Counted from the first letter of the stretch, positions 1 through 12,599 are shown. The stretch: DNA of 64,000 bases from Pampus argenteus (GCA_036937835.1 CM072862.1:22027001-22091000), one strand, 5' to 3'. The notes: generated by a model not told the origin, from the sequence alone. Translations and numbers: made by a program.

Positions 1-9
1 ACCACAGAC

Positions 10-1263
10 CTCAAAACATATTATATATAAAAGGGATTTATTGAAGTGAATGGGAGAGGGGGAAAAGAAACATAATTTGGCTGATGACAGTGGATTTAAC
101 AGAAGAGTGAATAATCACTGAGGTAGGCCAATTTGACCATTACATATAATAATAATGAAAACAAAGTCCAAATAACTGGCCGTTTTCCAGAGTTTACACT
201 TTGAAACAAAACATTTTTTCAACGCACATAGTTGCAGTTGTAAAAACCTCCATTTATAAATCAAACTAACGTCTCTACGCTACCGCCACAAATTCAAAAC
301 GTTGCCACCTGCGTGTCACAGAAAAAAAAACATGGAGGGAAAAAAAAAAGCGATAATGAATTCTGATGTTGAACATTTCTCTTTATGGAAAGATTATGCA
401 TACAAAGTTATGTTCAGATTCAATAAATTTCCCAAACTGCGTATTTTAGATAAAGCAGCATACACATTTTAATATCTTATTACAATTCAAAGTTTCACGT
501 CAGTCGTCTCCGTTTTTTAATGTCTGCCGTCATCAAAGAGAATACAAAAAAATAGATTTGGTCATTATTTACAAGAACACGTAATTTCCGAACTATCAAA
601 GCTGAGGGTTTGAGGAGGAAGGAGCAGTTTTGACAAGGGCAGACATTTTTTTTTTTGCTGTGATTTAAAAATATTCCCTGTGGAGGGTCACACTGTGTAT
701 GTTCAGACAGACGTTTCACATCCAGGACAGCAGAGAGTATTGGCTTACTGGTGACACTACAAACACATAACTTACATTAAAAAAAAGTACAATGCAAAAA
801 TAAATTTAAGACAAAAGGGAGGACAGCCATACATGAAATCCAGTATTTGACTTTAAAATGTATTAGACATGCACTCTTTTTTTGTTTCATTTTGTATTTT
901 TTCTTTTGAAGGAGGGCTGGGAATCTTAAAATACAGAAGTCATCAGAAACTGGTCTTACACAAACGGTGAGAAAAAAACACAAAAAAAAAAACATTTCTT
1001 AAAAAGGTTTCTCTTTTCCATTATCTGATATTACAAAATTTGTGTCCGCAAAGCAGTTAAAAGTGGACTGTAAAGACTGAAACACGGGAGCATCAAAACT
1101 TATTTCTCCAGACAACCCCCCCCCTCCTCTACCTGACTGGCCAATAACAAAAACCACTCCTACTGCAATATGAAACAGGGGGGGGGGGACATGGGGTTAC
1201 TGGGAAGTGACGGGGAGATACAAGTTTAAAACAGTTCACAACTTAGCTTCAAAAAAAGGACTC
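10..1263 (-). other. anp32a: anp32a 3' untranslated region
   Basis: This stretch follows the anp32a stop codon on the minus strand. It has no continuing open frame, is AT-rich and contains many T-runs (as read on the mRNA strand). On the minus strand an AATAAA signal lies at 42-37, so cleavage would fall at about positions 10-27 and the 3'UTR would be about 1.24 kb. A C9 run (1116-1124) and a G11 run (1178-1188) lie 53 nt apart. The end point is inferred from the signal only; no transcript evidence is available. Confidence 0.65.
37..42 (-). terminator. anp32a: polyadenylation signal of anp32a
   Basis: The plus strand reads TTTATT here, which is AATAAA on the minus strand. It is the canonical hexamer closest to the window edge downstream of the anp32a stop codon. 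Confidence 0.5.
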
Positions 1264-4200
1264 TCAATCGTCATCGTCCTCCTCCCCTTCTTCATCCAGT
1301 TCCCTTTTTCTCTTCTGACCTCGCTCTTCTTCTGGAAGATAAAACGATCAGCAGATTAAAGCAGATAAATGTTTCCTGTCGAGTTTCTCTCATGGCAGCG
1401 ATGTTGGCTAAAACTGGACTAAGTAAATAAAAGTTGTTGTTTTTTTTTCCCCCCCTGAATCTTTAAGGTAATGTTGGCGGGTTTTACTCACCCTCGTCAT
1501 CCTCGTCGTCAACCTCTCTGTCATTCAGATCTTCCTCCTCTTCCTCCTTCGTTAAAAAGACGAGGGAAAGTTAGTATGGTTATACCGGGCTGAACATTTC
1601 TAGAGCTGAAACAATTAGATTAAGCTGAGGGACGTAAAATTTTCTTGAACCGTAGCATACGAGGCTCCACGTTGGGAACCTGTGACATTTCACGTTTCAC
1701 TGTTTTCTGACATTTTACAAACAAAAATAATCTGCAAAAAAAAATGAATCAATGGTGAAAACAGTCAAACGTGTTTTTTTAACAATCACAGAAAGCAAAT
1801 CTCATATTTCCATCCATCCCACCTCTCCGCTGAGGTCATCTTCTTCCTCTTCTTCGTTCTCCTCTTCATCTTCCTCTCCCTCTTCCTCCTCTTCGTCTCC
1901 CGGTGCTGCGTCTTCGTCATCCTCCTCCTCGTCTACATCTGGGTGAAACCAGTCGTTATTAGCCAAAAAATGTGCAAAACACGTTAAAAAATTTTGCCTC
2001 ACAGCCTCGCACTGACCGTCTTCATCGTCCTCGTCATCATCTAAACCTTCTGCATAAACCTCAGTGTCGGAATCTGGTGCCTCTTTGTCGTCTTTGTCGT
2101 ACCCGTCCAGGTACGTGAGCTGGGGTAGTAGCTTGAATACATTGTCTCTGTATTCATTCAGGTTTGTCACTTCACAGTTAAACAGATCTAGGCTTTTCAG
2201 GGTTCCCAATTCTTTCTGTCAAAAGAAATAGCACACGGCATAAATCATACAGCTTAATATATCTTCACTGCTTTGTATAGTGTACGTCCGAGTCTCTGCT
2301 TACCAACGGTTCTATTGTGCTGAGGTCTTTAATCTTGTTGCCACTGAGGTTGAGATGTGTGAGGTTGGGGCATTTCTCTGCCAGCACTTCCAACCCTCCT
2401 GAGATCCTGTTATCGCTGAGTTCAAGCTGTTGATCAATTAAACAATCAAAATATGCAAAAAAAAACAACAAAAAAAAAGTCCAAATCACAGGCATGTTTC
2501 GTGTAGAAAAACACCAACCTTTTTGAGTTTATTTAGATTCGGCAAATGGGCGACTGTCGTCAGTCCAACGTTGATTGTGCTTAAAAATTCCAGCTCCTGG
2601 AATTCGTCCGTTAGACCCTCGATCTTGCCTTCGTTTGAGCGACAGTTGTCTAGCACGAGTTCTTTGACCTAAATAGAAAAAAATAAAAAATAAAAGAAAC
2701 TTAAAAAGATCAAATACACAAAATATAAACTAATGGCAGTATCTGTTCAGTATCTCCATGTCCATGTGCAGGAATGGCTGAAATTGAAAGAAAGTAAAAA
2801 GATATTTCAAGATTTTAAATCTTTGATTGAAATATGTTGTGTGCATGTTTTTTGTTTTGCACTTACTGTTTTTCTACTGAGGTTGAGAGGATTGGTTGTG
2901 TGTTGCTTTGGAGCGCCCTGAAATATGATGATTCATTCATTTCAAATCTGCTGTGACAGTGTCTTATGGTCAGTGGTGGAAAATAACATCCATACACACA
3001 TAATATATCTACCTAAATACTCGTAGTTTATTTGAGTATTACCATTTTATGCCACTTCCTACTTCTACTCCTCTCATAGGGAAATATTATGCTTTTCATT
3101 CCACTACAATAATTTGAATGCTATAACCACTTTTTACTTTGCAGATTAGATTGTGGTTAAGTGGTTAAAATTTGCTCCATAGTGACAAAAAAAATCATTC
3201 ATTAGTCAATTAAAATCAATTAAGTTGTCAACTTTTAAGCAGCCCTGTGTATTACATTAATAGATTATTATTACATTACAATATTTTGTGTGGCTTCTGA
3301 GTATTTTTAACGGCTTGTTATTTCAAGCTTTACTTTAAAAAAAACTTTAAAAACTGTAATAAATCACCACTTTAAATATAAAAAGCACACACACAGATTA
3401 AGTGTTTGATACTGAAGAACAGATGATATTTAAGTATATCCTAATAAAAAACATTATATCCTGTAAACAGTTTGATACACGGTCACAGGTGAGCTGTTGA
3501 CAGATTATTTTACGGAGGCATTGAACGTGACTCAGCCAATCAGCACTGATATATAGCATATATATATATATATAGCTAGCTACACATTTAGCTACTTCTT
3601 AGTCGTATTAGTTTATTTTGAACCGAGTTAAAAATGTAATAAGAGGCGTGTGTGTGTGTGTGTGTGTGTGTGTGGACGGTTACAAACGACGCACAGATGC
3701 ACATTAAAGTGAAAACAAGTCGGAGGCAAACAGACCTACGAGTCGGGCACAGGGTCATTTGTGAGTAGGAGGGGCAGCTAAAGCCGATTAGATAGCTGCC
3801 AGGCAAAAACGTTTGATTGTTGCTTAGACTAAAACAGTCGACGGCTGGATGTATAGACGTCCATATATGTGAAGGTAAAGATGACTCCGTCCGTCGGTTG
3901 TTTTGTTTTTTTTGTTGTTGTTGAATAAAACAGGATATTCGGTGTTATTTTTGAATCGCCTTTGTTTCTCAGTAAAATGGCGGCTTGTCCTAGTTCTCAA
4001 AAAAAACTAGAACAACAACGACCGTTTGTTTTCATCGTGGCCAGCTTTAAAAAACAAACAAACAAACAACAACAACAGGAAGCCCCGGTGAAACGACTAA
4101 ACTATGTCGGTGTGTTTGTGTTTTGCGCCCAGGCTGCTGGCTCATAACGGTCCGTGCTAACGCCGCTTTCTTTCGGCCGTGTGTGTGTGTGTGTGCGCAA

Positions 4201-4939
4201 CTGTGTCTCCGGTTTGTGGGTTGAACGGGGCTGCAGGCTCCCCGGTGTTAAGCTGTTAATATGTTTAAACGCCCTTTTTTTATTTATTTTTTCTCCCCTG
4301 CAGAAATAAACGAGTTGAACTTGATAGTGTGTGTGTGTGCAGCTGGAGGTCCAGGATGCAGCTGTAAGGTGATAGTTGAAGGCTGTGATCTTTATGCATC
4401 ATTGATAATTTCATGACTTTGAGTATCCGCATCCTTCACGCGCCAAGTGCACCGCTTAGAAACCACCAGGTGAAGGTGATATTTCTTTTATTCCCAGTAT
4501 AAAGCATGCAGATTAAATAACATTAACTGTGGGGGAAAAAAAGGGGGGCTCGTATCGTAGATCAAAAGTTACAAATATGGCTTCTCATACTGCTTGTTTA
4601 TACCGCTGACATAAAAAAAAAAGATGCTGCATATTTTTTTAAAAACTGCACATGAAAAGGTTAAGACAAAAAAAAAAAAGTTTACGCGACGTACCTGCAG
4701 CACCTGGCTACCGTAAACATGTTCCCAAAGCAACAATGTGACCCGACGTCTGCATCATCTTTTTTTTTTTTTTTTTAACTTGCAAAAGAAACTTTTACAT
4801 CCCAACGTCAAGACATCCACACGAAAAGATTCTCCATTATCTGAGAGTGAAAACATCACAGCAGCGAGATGTGAGAGCGACTTACGTCTGACGGTGTGCG
4901 GTTCCGCAACTCCAGGTGAATTCTCTTCTTCATGTCCAT
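1264..4939 (-). CDS. anp32a: Acidic leucine-rich nuclear phosphoprotein 32 family member A
   Basis: The gene has seven coding exons on the minus strand: 4939-4886, 2668-2519, 2426-2304, 2215-2017, 1938-1823, 1546-1492 and 1331-1264. All are bounded by GT donors and AG acceptors, and together they give 765 nt (254 residues plus TGA). The N-terminus MDMKKRIHLELRNRTPSD, the leucine-rich repeats (about residues 16-110, including LTHLNLSGNKIKDLSTIEPL) and the LRR cap (LFNCEVTNL, LLPQLTYLDGYD) are typical of the family. An almost uninterrupted Asp/Glu tail starts at about residue 165. The C-terminus is ERGQKRKRELDEEGEEDDDD, with a KRKR nuclear localisation signal at 239-242; this ending separates ANP32A from ANP32B and ANP32E. 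Human ANP32A has 249 residues. Known roles are nuclear histone binding and inhibition of histone acetylation, PP2A inhibition, and mRNA export with ELAVL1. The start is the first ATG in a context that gives the conserved family N-terminus. Exons 5 and 6 (116 and 55 nt) only preserve the frame if they are skipped together. Confidence 0.97.
2971..3345 (+). repeat. Dispersed teleost repeat ('AGTGGTGGAAA' type)
   Basis: It begins AGTGGTGGAAAATAAC and continues with degraded TACTTTTACTTGAGTATT-like and CCATTTTATGCCACTT segments. These match my recollection of a very common teleost non-autonomous DNA transposon family. The copy is diverged and its right end is uncertain. No target-site duplication was established. 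Confidence 0.5.
3648..3674 (+). repeat. (GT)n microsatellite
   Basis: About 13 uninterrupted GT units inside anp32a intron 1, just left of the CpG-rich block. Confidence 0.9.
3690..4330. promoter_or_regulatory. CpG-rich block in anp32a intron 1, possible alternative promoter
   Basis: CpG dinucleotides are clearly denser here than in the flanking sequence. They cluster at about 3740-3900, 4010-4110 and 4140-4260. AAAATGGCGGC at 3974-3984 fits the YY1 consensus often found just downstream of plus-orientation start sites. The block may be an alternative anp32a promoter or the start of a divergent plus-strand transcript. A 57-codon ORF begins inside the YY1-like motif (3977-4147, A at -3 and G at +4), but its product is not recognised. 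A promoter role is inference. Confidence 0.35.
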
Positions 4940-5190
4940 CCTGGATCAGCGCAGCCGTGATATGATTACACACACTTTTTTTTTCTTTTTTTCTTTTTTT
5001 TTTTAAATAATAATTACTGCAAATGCAACTAAGCAACCCTCCGAAGAGCAGGCTGCTGTTGTTCATTCAAACTTGATCCGCTCGGTGGGCGGGATCACGT
5101 CTCGGGATTGTCGTCACCGCCGACCAATGGCAGGAGGCAAATGAAGAGGGAACGGATTTACAGACACGCAGGCCAATGGAGACGCCCTTA
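4940..5190 (-). promoter_or_regulatory. anp32a: anp32a 5' flank and core promoter
   Basis: Upstream of the anp32a ATG on the minus strand there is a GC box (GGGCGGG, 5087-5093) and two CCAAT boxes (5124-5128 and 5173-5177) in a locally CpG-rich stretch. There is no good TATA box. The probable 5'UTR includes a long T-rich tract on the plus strand (4976-5004). An upstream ATG at 5066 opens an out-of-frame reading frame that overlaps the main start. The exact start site cannot be read from sequence. Confidence 0.6.
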
Positions 5191-8100
5191 TACAACTGGG
5201 TGGGGTTTTTGTTGTTGGAAGTTTGGTTGTTTTAAGTTTACATGGATAAATGTAAATGTTTTTGTTTTTTTTTAGTGATTGGTGTCACTATGAAACCTTC
5301 ATGCTGCTTGAAGCTGGTGATAATAAGGATTTTTTTTTTTCTAATAGGGTTTGATTTGATTATATCATAAAACAACATACACAAAACACACTTGTCAAGC
5401 AAAAAAAAAGATAAACAAACAATAAAATGAAATAAAAGATAAAATATGATAGGAAATATTCATACAATCAAACATGATAATGTCATATTTTTTGTTTTCA
5501 TAAATATGTATATATATATAAAAATACCACTTTATTTTGCACCACAGTGGATATTTGTTTGATGACACCTTAAACATAAACAACAACATGTGAAACAACA
5601 TACAAGTGTTACGAGTGGGAGCAAGCAAATACTTAAATTCATAATTAAAAACAATAAAATTATAATTTTATAATTATTCTATACTATATATAATACCAAA
5701 CCCATATGTGTTTTAAGTTATTTGAACATTACACACATAACTACTCAGCCTTTCATGTCATGTGTCATAGTTTTACCCTCTAAAAATGCGGTGAAACCAC
5801 ATTTTGTCATGACTCATGAGATTTACACAGATGAGAAACTAATGAAGTGATTATGAGCTTCACTGAGTGGCTTCTTAGAGAAAAATATCTGGTGCTCAGT
5901 CTGGGTGTATAGAGAGTTTCTCCACAAGGGGGAAGCAAAGCTGCTCATGTGATGCAAGTGAACAAGAGTGGAGAGTTTTTTTTTTTGTTTTTTTTCAGTT
6001 GATATAAGTTTTTTTTTTAAAACATAAATTAATTTGTCCTATAAAAACGTCCAGACACAAACCACATAAAGTCACAAGTGTTGTCTTAAGTAAAATGAGA
6101 TCTAATGTAAAGAGACAAATGATAAGCAGACATTTCGCACCAGCCTCAGAGGCAGAGGCCTCAGAGTTGTTTTTCTCCTCACTGTTTCATACAGTTGTCT
6201 AGTAGCTTTTCAGTTTTACTCCATTAATATCAAACAAATGCATCATGGTTAATGAGGCTAATCAACATCTATTAAGACTAACTAGAGAGCTAATCTAAGT
6301 TTTAAACACTGAATATAGACTGATATAGAGAATTCAAGCTTATTATATTTCCCCTTAAGTAGATTTAAGCTTGGAGAAATATTATTCTATAGATTCATAG
6401 TGTATCAGCTCTTCCTAGCTCTTCGTTGAAGCAATAGGATGTTTGCATGAGTGAGGTATTCAAACCCAAAGAATCAAGAAGTTTTTAAGGCAACGCCGTT
6501 ACATCGAATCGAAATATTCTGCATGTCTCCTACATAATTTCTGTAAATTTTTACACAGTACGGACCGTATTTGGCATTGTTGGAAATGTTGGAGTCTTTA
6601 CTAGAATTTAAAATAAAGCTCTGTTGGGTTCAAACACTCTCGAGCTGCACAGCATGAGTTTGTTCTGACCAACCTACTGGTAGTTTTAAAAAGTTAAGGT
6701 ATAAACATGACCACCAGAGGGCGACAGTGTTGTGGAAATTGATTGAGGCCAGCATGACTGATTTCCACCTCTGATCAACGACTGATAGATGTGTTATCAA
6801 TATGAAACTGCCAACTGTGGAATGTACTTTTAGCCTCCAGAATATTTTCAGAACAACCAGCATGTTTTTGGTTTTTTTTTAAGTTCAAACATCAAACCAT
6901 TGACAGCTCGAGGGCTTTACTTTGCTTCCCGTGCTATAACGAGTGAAGCATTTACATCAAAAATGATACCACAAGTCTTGTCTCACAGTACCAGACCTGA
7001 ATCTCCAAACTACGTCCACATGTCGTGTGAAATCTTTTTTTTTTTTTTTTTTTTTTTTTAAGAACTTTCTTTGGAAATTTTGTAGGTCAGGTAGAACTTT
7101 TACCTCAGAGTCAGCCTGTCCTCTTTGATAGTGCCATCTGCCGCATACCATTACAGCTGCAGATAGGAAGCAACCCCATTATGCATGGAGATGACCATCT
7201 AATTAATTATGTATACCGATGAATAAAAGTATTTTTTTTCTTTATGCAAAAGTATCAAATTAAGATTGACATTATACATATTGTGAATGCAAATTGTTCA
7301 CTGCTTGCAAAAAATTGAATTTGCTGTGTGCATAACCTTCAACGGTTGAAGGTTGAAGCTGTTCAACCTGTCGGCTGCAGTAAGTGGTGCGGCGTTTGTA
7401 TTGTGGTTCCACAATAACAGATGGCAGGGTTAAATGGTGTATCAAGACTGATTACATAATCCACTATACATCAATCACCTGATAATGATAAATCAGTCTC
7501 CTATAAATCATATGGTCACTGGTAAATACCCCAAAATGTTGGCTTTAAGGGTAAAACTTAAAACTTTTTGGTTGCGTTCGGAACGACCATTCGGTGTAAG
7601 TGCAGACTTTCAGCTTTAATTTGAGAGTGTTAACATGTATATATTGGATTGGATGAGACAAGTTCATATCCTGCTGTTGTTCAAACATATATTAAATGTT
7701 AAAGTGTCCCTGCGCTAACAGATTCAGTTAGTTTGCACATTAAAAGTACTGACAGAAATAAGTTGTGTTATAATCACTGTTTTTCTTTTGCTTTTGGAGT
7801 TTATGCGGAAATAATTTGAATAACAGACAGACACCATTTGATAAACTGCCTGTTTTTCTCTTGGCAGGCAGCTTTTCTGGCGGGAGTTTGTACTCTGGGT
7901 GACAAAGACCGGTTTGTTTGCACAAATTTTTGGTTAACTTGGCAGAAAGACAAACATGCTGTGAGTTATCTTTTACGTGGATTTCCAGACTGCTAGCCTC
8001 ATTATACCGCCTGGACCCAAAAGTTACGTTGGGACACATATTCGAGGGCTCTGGCTTAGACTGACTCATCTGGAACAATAGAAATCCTTCTTTAACATTA

Positions 8101-11100
8101 TTCCTCCTGGAAAACATCAAAGACATATTCTCATATTTGATTGCTCTGTTTGTAAGTTCAGTTGCACCACTACACTGGTGCCTTATCGTGTCAGCAATTG
8201 CATCTGTAAAAACCCATTTTAAACGGTTTAATGTGCCTGAGGCTCTTGCAGAGTAATTCTTATTTAGACTGAGAGAGCTGAAAGTGCAGCTTATCCAAAT
8301 CCAAGTAAATAGGTGATGTCACAGACGTCTCAAACAAGTCGTTGCTGCTTGAGAACCACAGACAGAAACAAAAATGGACTGCCTGCATGTAAAGTTAAGA
8401 AACTCAGATTTTCTATGCAGGCAATCGTTGTTTCTTTGACCCGTTATGACAAGTCAAAATGTCTTTTGTGGGAAAGGCCCATTGTGCAACAATAAACAAC
8501 AATAGCTTTTCTTCACTTTAGATCTTTACCCTATTAAAAAAAAATTTAACTGAAGGCGAAATAACTCAAATTAAAGAGTTAATGTACCACAAGAGGGTGA
8601 TATTTGTTAAGAAGAGACAGAACCAACAGCAATGAAGTGTTGGGCAGGTACTGGCAATAATGGAGAGATCTTTTCTTCTATCACTGAGCAATAAAAAACT
8701 AAATAAAATCTGATGACAAAATCCTCATTAGATCAACTAAAGTGCACATGTAAAGATGAATAATGTATTAAAATCTCCAGTGTGCTCCAATTCTGCTTTT
8801 ATTTCAGTGTTTAAGACCAATGCAACATCTTTGGTTGTCTTTTGATCGTCACAAAAGAAAAAAATCCTATTCTAAATACATTTTTAACCACGATTCAACA
8901 CGTCATTGTTTACATGGTGCAACGATGGCAGGTAGGAGCAGCTGCTGCTGCATAATCAATCTCTTCCACTTCCACACATGGATGATAGCACTTTATACTT
9001 GTAGGAACCACCAACTTAAGTGCTCACACATGTCAGGTTGTGAATTAAATCTTTCCCATGACGTTACTTAGTTGTTGGGTCTAATTAAGTCCTCTCTCAC
9101 CAGCAGCTGCCTGCACATTTGGAAAACCTGAACAGACTTGATTAGAGTTTTATTTTTTTATTTTTCTTCTGTAGGAGTTTGGATTTACAGTTTGGCAGCT
9201 TTCATGAGCAGCAACCCGTTTTTTTTTTTTAAGATGCAGAGTTAAAGTTAAAACAGCAGCTGTGCTGTCTAGACATTATTTTTACAGAATGAAGCACAGA
9301 AAATCTTTCTAACATCAAACCATCTGCACATGAACTAGAAAATAGTTAATTGGTGTAAATTAATCTGTAGCTAAAAAAAATTGTCTATACTGGTGTATAC
9401 ATAGATAGATAGATACATATATATATTTATATTCTAACAAATATAGCATTATACCTAGAATATGCAGCATTTGTTTAATTTACTCTAATACATAAAATAT
9501 TAGGAGCTCTTGGTTTAGCCTGCTGTTGGAGACAATTCATCGCCAACTGGGCAATTGCTCATTGACATAAAAGTCAATAATGGAAATGCTGATAGATCGA
9601 TCTTAGATCGAAGCAGCAAAAACAAAGCACTATATTAACCAACCAACCAATCCATAATTGTAAAGTGCAGTTCATGAGTTTAAACATATATTAATGTGCG
9701 GAAAAATTAAGTATTAACCTTTTTTAGTCAATGGCCCAAAAAATTGTTTTTGTCTCTACTCCCATTAATTTGTATCTAAAAGGGTTTTATTAGCATTAAA
9801 TAGCATTAAATCGATGTGTTGCACTTTTCCTTTTTAAGGATAACTAGGGTGTTTTGGTAATAAGGGAAACATTTGTTTTTAATAGTTTTCAAGAATGCAT
9901 TACATTATAGAATTTAGGTTTTCCTTAAATGAGTGTCAAATATGATAATAATCAATTAAACCTATGAAGTTGTTGCTCTAAATGACAGCAACTAGGGCAT
10001 CATAAGATTTAACCAACACAGGCAACAACAATTTGTTTTGTGTTTTTGTTGGGATTTTAAAAAATAAAAATACAAAGTGCTAATCAGTGAGCTTCTTTGA
10101 ATGCAGTTATTTATCTGTTTGCTGTATTAACTTAGCAGGCAATTAGCCTTTTGAATCTGAAGGTTGGTGACCACCGGTTAATATGTGTGAGCCTTCCAGC
10201 TGTAGTTGCTAAAGTGTGTAACATGGTCCTAGCAGGATGAGTAATATCATTGACGTCTCTTTATCTGCAGATATGAGCTGAAATCACTCTGTTTCTCCAC
10301 GTGAACAGTTCATTTTTCAGCTAACACGCTGCCGAGTGCAGAGTTTAATGTTAGTCTGTTTTAGGACTTTCACAAACACCTGATAAAAGATGTTTTTCTG
10401 ACCTTCCTTTCAAAGGAATACTCCGCTCTACATGCACCCCCTGCAAAATTAAACCGATCTGCATGTGTGAGAACAATGTGAGCTGGAACAAAACAAGCAC
10501 TCATGACCATCAGCGTCTGTAGACATTCATTATTCATGTTAATTGATTCTGGCAGTTTGGAGACAGTACCTTGTAATGCAACACCCATCCAGAACAGGAA
10601 GACGATAAACACACACACATACACACACCAATCTCCTCCAGCATGAAGAAGCTGCTTCCTGCCTCACATGACTTCTTCTCACATCAGTTCTGAAACTGTG
10701 AGGAACTGTGCGACCCAGGCTCTATTCTCCAAGCTGGAGTGTGATTTGCTAGTGTTTAAGTGGTAAATTGTTAATATTAAATCACTGTTTAAACAGTTAA
10801 ACGGAATTGGATCCTCTGGTAGAGATTGTGGGCTCCATTTCTTACGTATTAAGACATTTTGTTGTTGAGATGTGATGTAGAGAAAAGATGTTTTTCAGGG
10901 TTTTTTTTGTACAGCATGTCTCAAGATAACTGGTCCCATATGTTGCTGGTACAGTATCTTACTGCGATCCTATGAGCAGATGTTGTTTTTATGTCTACCA
11001 CATGTGCAACAGTTTCCACAATAATGCACACACATCCACAAACACTGACCAAAGTTAAAAAGCAGATTGTACTCGTGAGATACTAAAATAGCTTCTAGTG

Positions 11101-11159
11101 TATTTTTCAGTTAATTTTTTTTTTTCTTGAATTGTGGAAATTAACTGAGAGATGTTTTT
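5191..11159. other. Intergenic spacer, no gene recognised
   Basis: AT-rich sequence between anp32a and glce. Homopolymer runs are frequent, for example a T/A tract at about 7036-7061. There is a short AT repeat at 5508-5521 and a GATA-type microsatellite at about 9401-9413. Open frames up to 128 codons occur, but none has a recognisable domain, convincing splice context or family signature. No tRNA or rRNA was seen. Confidence 0.6.
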
Positions 11160-12195
11160 TTTTACTCCTCGACCGTTTTATTTAATTGCTCGGCTGCTAA
11201 GCTGACAAGAGGACAGATGAGATGTACACACTCGTTTGGTAGCGAGTGAAATGAGAGAGAGAAAAAAAAAAAGAGGGTCACATGAATCTTGATGTAGATG
11301 GCAATGCACTCAGCGTCGTGCTGCAATTAAAATTTAATGAGGCCTTTCCATTCTGCTCAACTAGAGCAGTGAGATGTTACTATGCAGACTCTCTGCTCTT
11401 CGTGCTTGGCATTTTTCGCCGGCGTGCAATTTTCAAAACACACCGTGTGAAAACTAATATTCAGGCCTCTTCGAAAAGAATTCGTGCTCAGATTAATCTC
11501 GAGCTCAATTGCCGCTTGTGTTTCAACTAAGATGACATTTGTTTAAATTATCAACGTGAGTTCACACGATGAAGGAAGATTTTTCGATCTGCTTCTCTTT
11601 GGTTTACTGTGTGCAAGACATTTGAGAACATTAAGAGTATTAATCAGGGAAAGAACATCCTCTCAGTTATTGAAACAGCACCTGATACTGCGATTCTTTA
11701 GCCCTGGATACACAACTGCTCTGCATCTCTTATCTTTCTACTATTTCCTTTTGTCTATAATGGCCACGTTCACACTTTGTCACTACATCCATCTCACACT
11801 TTCTGTCTCTCCCTCACACACACACACACACATACACATTCACACGCACGCAAAACGTCCCTGCCAGGGCCTAATCGTGTTTCAACACGGCGGATAGATG
11901 ATGCATAATTACATGTTTGTCATGTGCTAATCTGCAACAGTGTCCTCGTGTTAATTATAAAATGAGAAGAGCATTTGACACCAATCTGGTAATCTGTACA
12001 ATATGCTGGAACGAGACATATTTTCGAGAGGAATTTGCAGAAGGTGCAGTTAATGTTCGTCTTAGTGTCTTAACAAGGTCAACAGGGAGGGACCACATCA
12101 CTCCCGTTCTTGTCTCCATGTTAGTTGTAGAAATGACATTGATAAATTACAGAACTCATACATCACACTGTCAGACGCCTGAGATCTTCTGACCA
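11160..12195. other. Candidate conserved noncoding block
   Basis: This kilobase differs in texture from its surroundings. It has balanced base composition, few homopolymers and many AT-core homeodomain-like words (AATTAAAATTTAATGA, TTAATTATAAAATGAG). It stays unusually open in the plus frames (ORFs of 82, 113 and 91 codons), yet the translations resemble no known protein. Such islands in vertebrate gene deserts are often developmental enhancers. No alignment could be made, so this is inference from composition only. A CA repeat interrupts it at about 11815-11831. Confidence 0.25.
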
Positions 12196-12339
12196 AAGAC
12201 TCCTGTCTGTTCCGAGATCCAGAACCTCCTCTATTGTTGCCCTTAGTCCAGAAATACGGTTCTCTCGTTCTAGTGAGGTTCTTCTTTTGAAGCCTCTGTA
12301 GGTGTGTCTTGTGTGATGTATCTTGTCTTCTCTCTACAT

Positions 12340-12412
12340 TAAATTTTATTGTTTAGAAGACATTTTAATTTCCCAGTTTTTGGGATTAATAAAGTATATC
12401 TATCTATCTATC
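12340..12412 (+). repeat. Retroposon 3' end with ATCT tail
   Basis: The segment AATTTCCCAGTTTTTGGGAT followed by TAATAAAGTATATCTATC and repeated TATC units matches the common 3' end of teleost LINE or SINE insertions as I recall it. The body upstream (to about 12200) may belong to the same copy but is too diverged to define. Confidence 0.5.
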
Positions 12413-12599
12413 ATACATTTAGAAGACTTACAAGCAAGGCGAGATAACCAGGCGTTTTATATATATATATAATATAAAATATATAACGCAAGAAACAACT
12501 GGACGTTGAAGAAATAGTTTTTAGGCGTTCCTTGAATGCACCAAGGAATCACATTGAATCAACTACGGTGTCTGATAAGGGCTATGAAGCTGACTTGAT

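Larger units (their letters stand above)
2669..4885 (-). other. anp32a: anp32a intron 1
   Basis: This is a 2.2 kb intron between the exon encoding residues 1-18 (donor GAC|GTAAGT) and exon 2 (acceptor TATTTAG|GTC). It holds a dispersed teleost repeat (2971-3345), an AT repeat (about 3556-3573), a GT microsatellite (3648-3674) and a CpG-rich block (3690-4330). The other anp32a introns are short (94 to 303 nt) and contain nothing notable. Confidence 0.85.

Noticed and set aside
1752..1946. Plus-strand poly-serine open frame
   Set aside because: It is the antisense of the acidic GAG/GAA-rich exon of anp32a; CTTCTCCTC read forward gives serines.
7740..8126. 128-codon minus-strand ORF in the spacer
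   Set aside because: No recognisable domain, no splice or promoter context; length is plausible by chance in 15 kb of noncoding DNA.
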